Source of the DNA: Siphonodentalium dalli | Lineage: Eukaryota > Mollusca > Scaphopoda > Gadilida > Siphonodentaliidae | Direction: 5' to 3' | Length of the DNA: 64,000 nucleotides | Assembly: GCA_032622095.1 (NCBI GenBank) | Contig: CP136061.1 | Span: forward strand, 87,662,983-87,726,982 | Shown here: in pieces, positions 22,520-33,828 of the stretch | Numbering within the stretch: position 1 is the first letter of the stretch | Layout: each line of letters starts with the position of its first letter | Notes under the pieces: model-generated | What the model saw: the letters and a program-made list of their open reading frames with translations, nothing else | Told to the model about the DNA's origin: nothing | Databases searched by the model: none | Translations under genes and position numbers: made by a program

Positions 22520-22943
22520 GTGACCCGCCATATCAAATCCAGTCGGAAGTCGGAATTTTTTTTTACCCTGTGCCAATGCATTCTCTTATATATGCGAGTC
22601 GACCATAGGTCGCCTCGCATATATAAGAGAATGCATTGGCCTAACAATTTTTTTATCATTTTTTTAAAATAAATGTTTCTTACAATTTATAGAACATAAA
22701 ATAAAAAACATCCATTACCCTGCAGGGAGCCCCACACATATGTAGAAGCATATAGAAGAGTTTTGTCTGCTCATGTTTGTCTGGGGCTCTGTATGGGTGA
22801 AATTATAAAAATTTTAAAGAATACAAGAAAAAATTATTAAAATTGTAAAAAATTGTTAGGCCAATGCATTCTCTTATATATGCGAGGCGACCTATGGTCG
22901 ACTCGCATATATAAGAGAATGCATTGGCACAGGGTAAAAAAAT
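22520..22943. mobile_element. GTGACCC-ended P-family element, right tip lost
   Basis: GTGACCCGCCATATCAAATC at the left, two full shared palindromes (22568-22645 and 22855-22935), right end stops at CACAGGGTAAAAAAA. Host sequence CAGGTTACTATGTTTTCAGA at the left is partly repeated after it (22962-22990). Confidence 0.75.
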
Positions 22944-23382
22944 ACTTGTTTTTAAGAGTCAGGTTACTACCGTATGTTTACAGATTTTTGCAGTTTTCGA
23001 CCAGGAACCAGTCTATTCAACAAGAGACATTTAGTGCACACAATAAACAGACACGAGAGTTGCGAAAACAACGGCAGACGGCAGCAAGATAGCAATTTTC
23101 ATTCACGAAGCAGTTATTTTAACCTTCAGACAAAAGTCATTCATTAAAATGTACTGTTACTTCCAAGAACTATAAATTTAGACAGTTGTCTATTTTCATG
23201 CGATAGACTGGTCCTTGTCCAGTTGAAAATGTAGTAACCTGACCTTTTCAGAGCAGTGTTGCATGTACATTGTATTGAGATGTCAAAATTAAGTTATGTG
23301 TACCGCTGATAATTCCAACTCAGTATCTACAAAAGAATGCCACTTAAAATAAAATATTCCACAAAATTGCTGAATGCTCAAA

Positions 23383-23566
23383 TACAGTAATACCCTAAGT
23401 AATCGACTCATTTAACCACAGCAGAATTATTGGTAACTTTTCAGGATTTAGTCGGAAATATGGCTTGTTGCCATTCATCGGAAAGTCATATTTCCGACTA
23501 AATCCTGAAAAGTTACCCATAATTCTGCTGTGGTTAAATGAGTCGATTACTTAGGGCATTACTGTA
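23383..23566. mobile_element. M1 palindromic MITE, shortened centre
   Basis: TACAGTAATACCCTAAGTAA to GGGCATTACTGTA; both arms present, but the GAAAGCTCTC centre is lost. Confidence 0.85.
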
Positions 23567-23943
23567 CTTGGAAATGGAATTTTATTCCTGACTAACATCA
23601 AAAGAGATATAATCTCATAAAAGAATAAATTGTCACCTGTTATACTGGTTAAGTTTCCAATAAAGTATGAACTAAACCCTTTGTTGAACACTGTCAATCT
23701 GAGGATGAATAATGCTGACCTGTCACAGCACATAAACCCTATACAGCTATTGGCTGTCAAGTTTATCACACCCATACCCTCAGACATGATAATACAATAT
23801 ACTCATAAACAGGCTGTTGATAAAAGTTGAATAAGTCCCTTATGTCCTGTGCAAGGTCACAAACGGAAACTTTTTCATGAAGCCTTCAAACTTACCTTGA
23901 CCCCATGTTGACCAATGGTCAGTGACCACATGCCTCAAGGACA

Positions 23944-24377
23944 CAAATCTGAAGATAGTGTGTCTGTCATTTGCACAAATGAGGGTGAATTTAGTGACAC
24001 TATCCAGCTAAGTGGGTTGGCATCACCAAATTCACCCTCAGGGAACCTCATTCTGCTTAGGCCTCAACTGCTATGGAAAACCTAGGATCAGATTGAAGTT
24101 CCCCAGTTAAATTTGCATGGTGATGTTCACCCATTATCACTCAGATTATGCATTTTATATTCTGCAAATTAGGGGGATAATGAAACTGAACAGAAGGGAA
24201 AAGTAACTTAAAAAAATATAATTTGATATTATAGATAATTTCAAGAAGATAAGGCCTAAGCAGAATGAGCCCCCCCAGAGGGTGAATTTGGTTATGCTAG
24301 CACACCATGCGATATCACTAAATTCACCCTCTGGGGACCTCATTCTGCAAATGACAGACACACTATCTACAGGCTTG
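23944..24377. mobile_element. H-family MITE, long form
   Basis: CAAATCTGAAGATAGTGTG to CACACTATCTACAGGCTTG. The internal segment is the CTTCTGCAAATTAGGG type (AGTTCCCCAGTT, ACAGAAGGGAAAAGTAACT). Flanks share AGGACA only. Confidence 0.7.
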
Positions 24378-24439
24378 GCAGGACACTGCCCAGTTCACCA
24401 TCAATATGGCTCATAAACTAACAAATGGTTGCTTCAATT

Positions 24440-24695
24440 TACTCATTCTTTACTAAATACTAAAGACTAAAATGACAAGTTGTTCCCTTAGGAAATGTTC
24501 AGATAATAAGTTCAAGTTCAACCAAAAACCATATTTCCCACTAATGAATATGAATCCTTCTGCACCTGTATTATCTTTTTCGTCTGTCTGCCGTCTGCTT
24601 TTATTACCTGAGCATCCCTCAAAATGAATAATAGACAATTCCAATGTTACTTTTATAACTGAATGGGAGAATCCATTCAGTATAGAAAGGGTTAC
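24440..24695. mobile_element. Relative of the 4010-4797 TTAA element
   Basis: Shares TAGGAAATGTTCAGATAATA, CTTCTGCACCTGTATTATC and AATGGGAGAATCCATTCAG with the ends of 4010-4797 and with 42928-43190, without the inner insertion. The right border is GTTA, not TTAA. Confidence 0.55.
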
Positions 24696-24742
24696 ATTAT
24701 TTATTTACTTGAACCTCAGTCAATTAACATGATTCATTTGTA

Positions 24743-24838
24743 GGGATGTTCACATATTAATTTGTAGGGATGTTCACATATTAATTTGTAGGGATGTTCA
24801 AATATTAATTTGTAGGGATGTTCACATATTAGTTTTAG
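24743..24838 (+). repeat. 24-bp tandem repeat, 4 units
   Basis: TTTGTAGGGATGTTCACATA-type units repeat four times with single-base differences. Confidence 0.85.
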
Positions 24839-24858
24839 GTAAGACTGTTTGTTGAACT

Positions 24859-24965
24859 TACAGTAATTCCCTAAATAATCGACTCCTTAACCACAGCAGA
24901 ATAATGAGTAATTTTTCAGGATTTAGTCGGAAATATGGCTTGTTGCCATTCATCGGAAAGCTCTC
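24859..24965. mobile_element. M1 palindromic MITE, left half only
   Basis: TACAGTAATTCCCTAAATAA through CATTCATCGGAAAGCTCTCC; the right arm is absent. Confidence 0.8.
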
Positions 24966-25381
24966 CATGGCTCAAATTCATTCATTTGTCTGTGTAATTT
25001 GGAAGGAGGTTTTAATTAGATTGACAAATACACAAAATATTGATATACTGGCCTCATATGCTCTGAAAAATACATGCCATGGTCACAGCAATTTTCCAGC
25101 TGTTTTCAATTTCAAGTGAAATGAAAGCTCTTTATTTCTACCATATCAGGAATGACTAACACGGAATGCACTTTTCTGTTCCATGCCATTGCTCAAATTT
25201 GTATTTTTATGACTTCAATGCATCTTTCTGAGACATATAATACTCATTCAATCAAGCGCAAATCTTCAAGTGGCTTTAATATATGTCATATTTAAACTAA
25301 ATATAAGCAACATGTACTTTTCCTGTCGTATTTCTGGATTTTTTCTGCTATGCTGGGGATTTTGGAGGGGCATTCTAGTCC

Positions 25382-25609
25382 TACAGTAATGCCCTAATTA
25401 ATCGACTCCATAACCACAGCAGAATTATGGGCAACTTTTCAGGATTTAGTCGGAAATATGGCTTAAATATAGCTTGTTGCCATTCATCGGAAAGCTCTCC
25501 CCGAGAGCTTTCCGATGAATGGCAACAAGCCATATTTCCGACTAAATCCTGAAAAGTTACCCATAATTCTGCTGTGGTTATGGAGTCGATTAATTAGGGC
25601 ATTACTGTA
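25382..25609. mobile_element. M1 palindromic MITE, complete
   Basis: TACAGTAATGCCCTAATTAA to GGGCATTACTGTA. The left arm carries a 12-bp internal duplication (ATATGGCTTAAATATAGCTTG). Confidence 0.85.
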
Positions 25610-25843
25610 TCTTCGACCTGCTTCTGATGCCGTTGAGTGCATGACCTACCGGTATCACAAGTGAAGCTTTGTCAAATCATTTAGTGTACCCCAGCAAAAT
25701 CCTAACACAATTGACCCAAAACGTGATTATCATAGACAAGAGATATAAAATACATAAATACATACAGTGGATATGCACTTTGAAACACAGCATGTGATTG
25801 CAGATCTTCCCCAAACATGACACGTGTGATCTGTGATATTGTC

Positions 25844-26302
25844 CAAGCCTGAGTTTAGTGTGCCTGTCATTTGAAGAATGAGGTCCCTAAAGGGTTAATT
25901 TAGTGATGCTATCCCGCATAACAGGCTAGCATCACCAAATTCACCCTCTGGGGACCTCATTCTGCATTGCCTCATCTGCTACGGGAGACATAAACTCAGA
26001 TTGAAGTTCCCTAATATTATGATATACACCCATTGGGAACCTCGATTATGCAATGTGTTGTCTGCCAATTTGGGGAAACAGAGAAACTAAACTAAAAAAG
26101 AAATAGAATCTATGTGAAGAAGTTTCTATAGAAATTTGATAATAAATAAACTTTCCAGAGAAGATGAAGAGGTCTAAGCAGAATGAGGTCCCTAGAGGGT
26201 GAATTTAGTGATGCTAGCCCGCTGTGCGGGATAGCGTCACTAAATACACCCTCTGGGGACCTCATTCTGTAAATAACAGACATGCTAAACTCATCAGACC
26301 TG
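25844..26302. mobile_element. H-family MITE, long form
   Basis: CAAGCCTGAGTTTAGTGTG to GCTAAACTCATCAGACCTG; two hairpins around the AAACTAAACTAAAAAAGAAA-type internal segment. Confidence 0.75.
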
Positions 26303-26639
26303 ATGTTGTGACAGTGCACTGGAGGTCCGGGCTATAATACACAGCTGATAAGATCTCATGGTCAAGGTTTTGGAGTGGTCCTTCAGTTTGAAAGTTCAGC
26401 ATATTTTGCATCAGATGCATCTAATCAGTAAAACTAATCAGCGTATTATATCTTGTTGATGGCATTTTCAACATAAGCCTCGACTATTATTATGACTCAT
26501 AATGGATGTTTTTTTATTAAAAACTCATTCATATAGATAAAACTATGGTAAACAATCTAATGGGATGATAACATGCAATGAGCTGTAGGGGACATCATAA
26601 CCTGGAGGGTTGTCCGCCTGCTGTCCTTGTGTTCGGTCA

Positions 26640-27064
26640 AGGCCATTCAGAATGAGGTCCCCAGAGGGTGATTTTAGTGGTGCTATTGTGCATAGCAACC
26701 TAGCATCACTAAATTCACCATCTGAGGACCTCATTCTGCTTTGGCCTCATCTTCTCTGGAAAGTTTCTTTATTTTTCTTCACATAGATTCCATTTCTTAT
26801 TTAGTTTAGTTTCTCTATATCCCCAAATTGGCAGACACACATTCCATAATCGAGGTTCCCAATGGGTGTACCGGTACATCACAATATTCACCATTTTGGA
26901 ACTTCAATCTGAGTCTATGTTTCCCATGGCAGATGAGGCCATGCAGAATGAGGTCCCAAGAGGATGAATTTAGTGATGCCAGCCAACTATGCGGGATAGC
27001 ATCACTAAATTCACCCTCTGGGGACCTCATTCTGCAAATAACAGGCATACTAAACTCAGGCTTG
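26640..27064. mobile_element. H-family MITE, long form, left tip lost
   Basis: Same internal segment as at 25844 but in reverse orientation (CTTTCCAGAG complement first). The right end CATACTAAACTCAGGCTTG is intact. Confidence 0.7.
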
Positions 27065-27205
27065 GAGACATTGTCCCAAACAAAATCTGAAGTGAATTAA
27101 TCGATTGAATTTGTTTAGGAATACATGACCAAGGTGCGTTTTCCACGAAATTAGTAGATTCAACTATACATGTATGATGGAGGAATGACATTTTTATTTT
27201 TGCAT

Positions 27206-27373
27206 TTAACCCTTTCACGATGGGAGCTGCACTGGTGCAGCATTAAAGACCATGTGCCAGTGCATTTTCTTATATATGAGACCCCAAAAGGGAGCCTCAC
27301 ACATATAATAAGAGAATGCATTGGCACAGGCTTATCACAAAATTTCAGGAAGCTCCAGTCATGGAAGAGTTAA
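27206..27373. mobile_element. P-family TTAA element, 168 bp
   Basis: TTAACCCTTTCACGATGGGA to CAGTCATGGAAGAGTTAA, with the shared module degenerate at the left (AGTGCATTTTCTTATATATG) and clearer at the right (AGAGAATGCATTGGCACAG). Confidence 0.7.
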
Positions 27374-27549
27374 CCTTTTACCTGCTAAAGGACGTTATGA
27401 CGTCGTGTCCTGGACTGTTACTTATTGCAATTTTCCAGTGGAAAAATTTAACGGGAATATCACAAGAACCATAAAACTGACTCAGTTGAAATGCTATTAT
27501 CGTTCACAATCGTGGAACATCATACACTATTTGAAACTTGAGATACAGT

Positions 27550-27766
27550 TACAGTAATACCATAAACAATCGACTCCTTAACCACGGCAGAATTATGGGT
27601 AATTTTTCAGGATTTAGTCAGAAATATGGCTTGTTGCCATTCATCGGAAAGCTCTCACTGAGAGCTTTCTGATGAATGGCAACAAGCCATATTTCCAACT
27701 AAATACTGAAAAATTACCCATAATTCTGCTGTGGTTAAGGAGTCAATTATTTAGGGCATTACTGTA
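27550..27766. mobile_element. M1 palindromic MITE, complete
   Basis: TACAGTAATACCATAAACAA to GGGCATTACTGTA, arms nearly full length. Confidence 0.85.
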
Positions 27767-27934
27767 TTCCAATGCACCAAAATCTGAGTTCAATTTATGA
27801 GTAATGGCCTATTGCTACAGTAGTGTGCTGAAGTAGGTCCATAGGACCATATAGCACAAGACATGCATTTTTACGTCCGTAATAATTACAGACATCATAG
27901 CAGCAAAAACTTAGTTAAACAAGTTTGGGCAACT

Positions 27935-28790
27935 GCTATTATAAGGGAATATATTTCTGCCCTCTCAATTCAAATTTTTTGGCTTCGGCTATCTGCTACA
28001 GCAACCATTGCCATGATTTACGAACCCATCCTATTTTTTGTCCAATTTTTTGTAAAAAAAATTCAACTTTTCATTGATTGGTTTATGTTCATGATCTCAA
28101 GAAAACCTCAAAAGGAAAGTCTTCAAACGTGAGAAAATAGCAGATGGTAAAGACTTTCCTTATGAGGTTTTCTCCCCCCTGTTTCAACTGTTATTTGGGA
28201 AGAAATACTATTAGTCGTATCAATTGAATAAAACTTATTTCCAAAAATTATGAAATTCATATAAATTTCCAATATTTGTCTTAAAGTTATTTTTTTATTT
28301 TTTTCCCCTCCTGCATCTGTTTTTCCACACAAATGTTCGTAAACCAGGCTATGAAATTGTTGTGACCTCATCAGCATATTTCAAAATCAAAGTTTTATTA
28401 TTTTTAATAAAAAAAAAAAAATAACCCCAATTTCCTATCTAACCTCCTGAACAAGCCTTGAAATAGGGTGTCTGTCATTTGCAGAATGAGGTCCCCAGAG
28501 GGTGAATTTAGTGAAGCTACCCCGCATAGCAAATGACAGGCACACTATTTCAAGGCTTGTATCTAACCTCCTGAAAAAAAATTGTGTATTAACCCTTCCA
28601 TGACTGGAGCTTCCTGAATTTGGCGAAAACCCTGTGCCAATATCAGCCCTCATAATTGGCTATGGCAATCAGCAATGCCGAAGCCATTTGCTGCAGCAAA
28701 CTGTACCCATGGCAATGGTTGCTGTAGCAGATAGCCGAAGCCAAAAAATTTGAATTGAGAGGGCAGCAATATATTCTCTTATAATTTGAT
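27935..28790. repeat. ~75-bp inverted repeat pair
   Basis: 27935-28010 (CCCTCTCAATTCAAATTTTT, GGCTTCGGCTATCTGCTACA) recurs reverse-complemented at about 28705-28790. The space between holds a small hairpin (28110-28170, AACCTCAAAAGGAAAGTCTT) and the H-family deletion derivative at 28452. Confidence 0.8.
28452..28559. mobile_element. H-family MITE, 108-bp deletion form, with 16-bp flanking duplication
   Basis: CAAGCCTTGAAATAGGGTG and CACTATTTCAAGGCTTG ends are intact but only part of one hairpin remains. It is flanked by TATCTAACCTCCTGAA on both sides (28436-28451 and 28560-28575), twice the usual 8 bp. Confidence 0.75.
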
Positions 28791-28825
28791 ATGCGAGTCC
28801 CCTATAGGGAGCCTTGCAAATATAA
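28589..28825. mobile_element. P-family TTAA element, degenerate
   Basis: TTAACCCTTCCATGACTGG and CCCTGTGCCAAT at the left; the core is replaced by unrelated sequence, then ATATTCTCTTATAATTTG and GAGTCCCCTATAGGGAGCC. The right TTAA is not seen. Confidence 0.45.
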
Positions 28826-28873
28826 ACGTGTACATGCTCATGTATGTTAAGATTGTGTACATATACTTACATG

Positions 28874-29393
28874 TATATGCCTGTGTTTTATCTTATTTTA
28901 TCTTTAATACAATTCAGCTGTATTTTAGTGATACATGTACATGTACCCCGCTGGACAAAACAAGTGTCCATTGGCACCGCGGTGTATTTGCCGTTCGGCT
29001 GCGGTGTCAGAGTTTGTAACTGCAGTTGAGCACCGCGGGCCGAACGGCAAGTACACTGCGGCCAAACGGCAAGTTCACTGCGGCCAAAAGGCAACTACCC
29101 TCGCGGTCGAATGGCATGTACACCGTGGTTAGATTTCTGGTTTGTATTCTCTTTTTTCAGTTTGATGAAAGTACACCGTAGCAACTACACCATGCCGAAT
29201 GGCAATTACACCGCGGCCCAACTGTAGTTAGCCGGTGGAGCCGCGGTGTAGTTGCATTTCGGCCGCGGTGGCAACGCTAACCGCACCGCAGTTAAGTGGA
29301 CACTTGTTTTGTCAAGCAGGGTATATGCCTGTGTTTTATCTTATTTTATCTTTAATACAATTCATCTGTATTTCGGTGATACATGTACATGTA
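28874..29393. repeat. 72-bp direct repeats bracketing a GC-rich element
   Basis: 28874-28945 and 29322-29393 both run TATATGCCTGTGTTTTATC ... GATACATGTACATGTA with only about three differences. The TIR element at 28946-29321 fills exactly the space between. Confidence 0.85.
28946..29321. mobile_element. GC-rich TIR element, 376 bp
   Basis: CCCCGCTGGACAAAACAAGT at the left and ACTTGTTTTGTCAAGCAGGG at the right (about 25-bp inverted ends). The interior is far richer in G+C than its surroundings and repeats GGCCAAACGGCAAGT-type and ACCGCGGTGTA-type words in both orientations. TA lies at both borders. Several short open frames here are by-products of the repeats. Confidence 0.75.
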
Positions 29394-29434
29394 ATATCAA
29401 CCCTTGTAATTAGGAAAAATTTCTCACAGCAAAC

Positions 29435-29827
29435 TTAACCCTTTACCCAACAAACCGGCCAAAACCGGCCAAATAAAGCTTCAACAGCCTAAAATATCTT
29501 CGGTCTGTCTCAATAGAACCATACAAATATGGATATCATTGGAACCGGCTCCTTGACCACATTGTGATAGTTACAGTTATGCCCTGTGCAAATGCATTCT
29601 CTTATATATGCGAGTCGACCATAGGTCGCATATATAAGAGAATGCATTGGCCTAAAAAAAATCTTTTTTTAACACTTTTTACCATTTTTTCTTACAATTT
29701 TATAATTTTATAATTTTTAATGTGTTAAGCCAATGCATTCTCTTATATATGCGAGGCGACCTATGGTCGACTCGCATATATAAGAGAATGCATTGGCACA
29801 GGGCCCTTCTGTTGGGTAAAGGGTTAA
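29435..29827. mobile_element. P-family TTAA element with CCCAACA ends
   Basis: TTAACCCTTTACCCAACA to TGTTGGGTAAAGGGTTAA. It contains two copies of the shared palindrome (29587-29655 and 29728-29803) facing each other around AT-rich DNA. A close relative is at 41792-42246. Confidence 0.8.
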
Positions 29828-30041
29828 TGCTGTGGCATGTTAGATTCCACATGTTGCCATGGCATTGCTTATAGCCGTGGCCAATTTCGAGGACGGTAAT
29901 AAGATATCAAACATTACTTACTTGGTTGGCAAGAATACATATCAACCTCATCCCAATTACCAGGGGTGAATGTAGACAAATAAAAATCACAATAATTTGT
30001 TTTTAAATCTCCAAATATCATTCACTATTAATTATCTGACC

Positions 30042-30440
30042 AGGCTGACAAGAGGCAACTTATGGTTAATTAAACAAAAGTTAAAATGAGCAGACTGGCT
30101 TCATTACCATCATTTAAATAGTCATGCATGTCCAAATGGCAATTCACAGGTACTGATATAAATAGGACAATTTATAATAAAAGAACATACCTAACAAGTA
30201 AATTACAAACAATACAAAGGAATATCAAGGAGGTGCTGACAATGCTTTTTTTTATGAGACTCAATTGGGTGTGAATGAGACTGAAATTTGAGCTTATTAT
30301 CAAAGTAATAAATCGATGATAATTATGGCCTAATGGGATTAACAAAGGTCAGGATTAACAAAGGTCATCTTAGTTGAAATTTAAGCTATGGTTGGCGGGG
30401 CTCCTCCCCAAAGTGACCTCAGGCACTGTCCTTCTGTCCT
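30042..30440 (+). repeat. Segmental duplicate, copy 1 of 4
   Basis: Markers in order: CCAGGCTGACAAGAGGCAAC, GGAGGTGCTGAC, GAGACTCAATTGGGTGTGAA, AAAGGTCA, AAGTGACCTCAGGCACTG. Direct copies are at 30610-30800 (partial), 31772-32510 (with insertion) and 33829-33900 (fragment). Confidence 0.7.
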
Positions 30441-30492
30441 ATGTTAAGATTATGTAATTAATGTTATGCAGTACACCTGTATTTTAACTTAT

Positions 30493-30606
30493 TTAACCCT
30501 TTCAGTGCCTCAAGCATTACGCAGAGGGCGTATTTTCGTACTATGCAAAAACCGTACCTTATTTGTGATATTTTTTAGCAATCGAACTTGGCACTGAAAG
30601 GGTTAA
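30493..30606. mobile_element. Short TTAA element, 114 bp, no shared core
   Basis: TTAACCCTTTCAGTGCCTC to TTGGCACTGAAAGGGTTAA. It resembles the GAGTGCC ends at 19434 but lacks the internal palindrome. Confidence 0.7.
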
Positions 30607-30609
30607 ATG

Positions 30610-30800
30610 TTAAGCTTGATAAGCCTTTTTATGAGACTCAAGTGGGTGTGAACCTGAGACTGTTATCATATGTGTTAAATAGATGACAATTTAATATGGC
30701 CCCAGCAATTTTTGCCAAATTGATTAACAATTAAAGGTCATCTGAGTTTAATATTAAGCTACCAGTGGCTTGGCTCCTCTCCAAACTGACCTGAGGCACT
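30610..30800 (+). repeat. Segmental duplicate, copy 2 (partial)
   Basis: GAGACTCAAGTGGGTGTGAA through AACTGACCTGAGGCACTG aligns with the second half of 30042-30440. Confidence 0.65.
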
Positions 30801-31027
30801 GATTATGTAATTGTTATACATTATGCTAGTGTTTGAATTAGTTTTACAGTTAAGATTGAAAGGCTATCCAGCTGGTATTTTTAGTGTTCGATATATAATT
30901 TTACTTACTATAGTAAGTAAGTAAAATTAATTAGCAAGAATGTTGATCAACCCAGTTGTAAATATATGGTCCATACTGGTAGATAAAGACAAATCACAAG
31001 AAAAGTAAATTGCCTATCAAGTCACTA

Positions 31028-31303
31028 TTAATCCTTTCATGACTGGAGCTTCCAGCTTCCAGAAATTTAGCGAAAACCGAGTGGCAATGCAATCGACTAT
31101 ATATGCTAGTTGCCCATAGGGCACCTCGCATATATAAGAGAATACATTGGCCTAACAATATTCACTTTGACCATGCATGTAAGCCAGTGAATTTTCTTAT
31201 ATATGCAAGGCTCCCTGTGGGAGACTCGCATATTTTAGAGAATACAATGGCATAGGATCTTAAGTTTAATGCTGCACCAGCATGGCTCCCATCATGAAAG
31301 GGA
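31028..31303. mobile_element. P-family element with two core modules, right TTAA lost
   Basis: TTAATCCTTTCATGACTGG at the left and CCATCATGAAAGGGATA at the right; inside are ATATATAAGAGAATACATTG and a second degenerate module. Confidence 0.6.
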
Positions 31304-31340
31304 TATCTACATGTATTAAACATGGACTCCCATAGCAGTT

Positions 31341-31776
31341 GAGGCATCAGCAGAATGAGGTTCCCAGAAGGTGAATTGTGACACTAGCCCATCGTGCGGG
31401 GTACTGTAACTAAATTCACACTCTGGGGACCTCATTCTGCAAATAACACTCTATATCCAGACATGGACTGCTTATGCCTCATCTTCTCTGGAAAGTTTCT
31501 TTATTATCAAATTTCTATAGAAACTTCTTTATATAGATTCTATTTCTTTTTTAGTTTAGTTTCTCTATATCCACAAATTGGCAGATGACACATTGCATAA
31601 TCGAGGTTCCCAATGGGTGTACATCACAATATTCACCATTTGGGAACTTCAATCTGAGTCTATGTCTCTAATAGCAGATGAGGCCATGCAGAATGAGGTT
31701 CCCAGAGGGTGAATTGGTGATGCCAGCCCACCATGCTGTATAGAGTCACTAAATTCATCCTCTGGAGACCTCATTG
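31341..31776. mobile_element. H-family MITE, long form, damaged
   Basis: First hairpin AGCAGAATGAGGTTCCCAG to GGGGACCTCATTCTGC, then the internal segment (GAAAGTTTCTTTATTATC, AATGGGTGTACATCAC), then a damaged second hairpin ending CTGGAGACCTCATTGG. Neither terminus is clear. Confidence 0.6.
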
Positions 31777-32510
31777 GAGGCAACAGCTAAAATGAGTGGA
31801 CTGGCTCGATTACCATCATATCAAAAGTCATGAATTTCCAATTGCCATGTCACAAGTATTGGTATAAATACATGTGGTTGGAAAATCTATGATAAAAGGA
31901 CATACTCATAATGGGAACAATACAAAAGTATAGCAAGGAGGTGCTGAAGATGCTTTTAAGGGGGAGGTCAATTGACCAATTTTTAATGGGGATTTCCATG
32001 CAAATCTCGAGAACAAAAGTTATGTATAAGCAGATGTCCGGGAAACAAAGCAGGCATGTCACTGAACAGTCTTAATATTTAACTGCTTGTGTGTTAAATA
32101 AATTATAAAATTTTGCAATAAATGTTAGAAATCAATAGAAAATTAAAATAATTAATACACCAACATTATAATGGAACATGTTTCAAGCAGACCCGCCAGA
32201 TGAATACCTGTTGTTTCCAATACCACATCAAGTCACACTGAGAGGGTGTGCAACTCTGTAAATTTTGCTCTGCAGATTTGCATGGAAATCCCCATTAAAA
32301 ATTGGTCACTTGACCTCCCCTTAATGACAGACTCAAGTGGGTGTGAATGAAATTGAAACCTGAACCTTCAAAATAGCTGACAATTATCTCCAACAAGAAT
32401 TACAAAGGTCATGAAAATATCAAATTTAAGCATAATAGTTGACCTGACTACTGTCCACAATGACCTGACCAGGCTGACCAGAGGCAACTCAAGCTGAATT
32501 ACATAACAGT
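31772..32510 (+). repeat. Segmental duplicate, copy 3, interrupted by TTAA element
   Basis: Matches 30042-30440 on both sides of the insertion at 31956-32324 (GGAGGTGCTGAAGATGC before, GACTCAAGTGGGTGTGAA after). Confidence 0.7.
31956..32324. mobile_element. TTAA element with GGGGGAGGTCAA ends, ~369 bp
   Basis: TTAAGGGGGAGGTCAATTGA at the left, TTGACCTCCCCTTAA at the right; arms pair for about 50 bp, including CATTTTTAATGGGGATTTCC-type sequence. The uninterrupted relative at 30245-30265 shows the empty site (GCTTTTTTTTATGAGACTC). Confidence 0.8.
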
Positions 32511-32533
32511 TAAAATGAGTAGACTGGCTGGAT

Positions 32534-32653
32534 TACAGTAATGCCCTAAATAATTGACTCCTTAACCACAGCAGAATTATGAGAGCCATATTTCCGACTA
32601 AATCCTGAAAAGTTACCCATAATTCTGAGTCGATTATTTAGGGCATTACTGTA
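32534..32653. mobile_element. M1 palindromic MITE, internally deleted
   Basis: TACAGTAATGCCCTAAATAA, then a jump from AGAATTATGAG to AGCCATATTTCCGAC, to GGGCATTACTGTA. Confidence 0.8.
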
Positions 32654-32760
32654 CCATAATTTCTATGGTTGATTACTCCCAGCTTGAGTGGACTGACCTG
32701 CATATCATGTCTATGGTTGATTGCGCCCAGCTTGTGTGGACTGACCTGCATATCAACATT
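32650..32760 (+). repeat. ~53-bp tandem duplication
   Basis: TCTATGGTTGATT.C.CCCAGC and GTGGACTGACCTGCATATCA occur twice. Confidence 0.75.
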
Positions 32761-33099
32761 GGCAAGTTCCTTCATGTGACAGTTCATGGTAATAGCTTCT
32801 CACAATTTTCAAGCACACACCTAACATAATGTTGAGATTCTTGAAACAGTATTGAACTCAATTAAATAGCCTTTTACTAGTTCAGATCATGTACTTTTTA
32901 TGGCAGTAATTCTTTTCCACACAGTTTGTATACTTGCTGAGAACACTCTTCCCAAAATTTCCCTTCTAAAACTATCATCTTTTCGACAGTTTTTTTGTTA
33001 TATAATATGCTTGATGTGGTCTTTAGATAGTATAGATTCCTTCATGTGGTGTAATAGCTTAACATTCAAGTACTTTTCTAAACTTTCCACTTCCTGAAA

Positions 33100-33295
33100 T
33101 ACAGTAATGCTCTAAATAATCGACTCCTTAACCACAGCAGAATTATGGGAAATATGGCTTGTTGCCATACATCGGAAAGCTCTCACTCGAGAGCTTTCCG
33201 ATGAATGGCAACAAGCCATATTTCCGACAAAATCCTGAAAAATTACCCATAATTCTGCTGTGGTTAAGGAGTCGATTATTTAGAGCATTACAGTA
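33100..33295. mobile_element. M1 palindromic MITE, complete ends
   Basis: TACAGTAATGCTCTAAATAA to AGAGCATTACAGTA; the left arm is deleted between ATTATGGG and AAATATGGC. Confidence 0.85.
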
Positions 33296-33371
33296 GCTCA
33301 GGCGTGGAAACCCCTTTAACACAAGAAAATACAGGTCAAGTTATGAGTAGATTATGCTGGTTGGACTGCAT

Positions 33372-33794
33372 CAAGCCTGTCATTTGCACAATGAGTTCCT
33401 CGGAGGGTGAATTTAGTGATGCTATCCCACATAGCGGGCTAGAATCACCAAATTCGCCCTCTGCTTGGGCCCAATCTTCTCTGGAAAGTTTCTTTATTAC
33501 CAAATTTCTTTTCTTCACATAGATTCTATTTCTTTTTCAGTTTAGTTTCTCTATATCCCCAAATTGGCAGCCGACACATTGCATAATCAAGGTTCCCAAT
33601 AGGTGTACATCACAATATTCACCATTTGTGAACTTCATCTGAGTCTATGTCTCCAATAGCAAAAGATGTCATGCAGAATGAGGTCCCAACAGGGTGATTT
33701 TGATGATGCTAGCCCACTGAACGAGATAGCATCACTAAATTCACCCTCTGGGGACCTCATTCTGCAATTGGAAGACACACTAATCGCAGACTTG
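33372..33794. mobile_element. H-family MITE, long form, perfect 8-bp TSD
   Basis: CAAGCCTGTCATTTGCAC to CACTAATCGCAGACTTG, flanked on both sides by GACTGCAT (33364-33371 and 33795-33802). This is the clearest evidence that the long form also moved by 8-bp (hAT-type) insertion. Confidence 0.8.
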
Positions 33795-33828
33795 GACTGC
33801 ATTGTGCTGGTCCCTGTTTTTTGTCCAA

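Noticed and set aside
28888-29132. Several overlapping ORFs with CRSA/GQKA repeats
   Set aside because: Product of the GC-rich tandem words inside the TIR element at 28946-29321.
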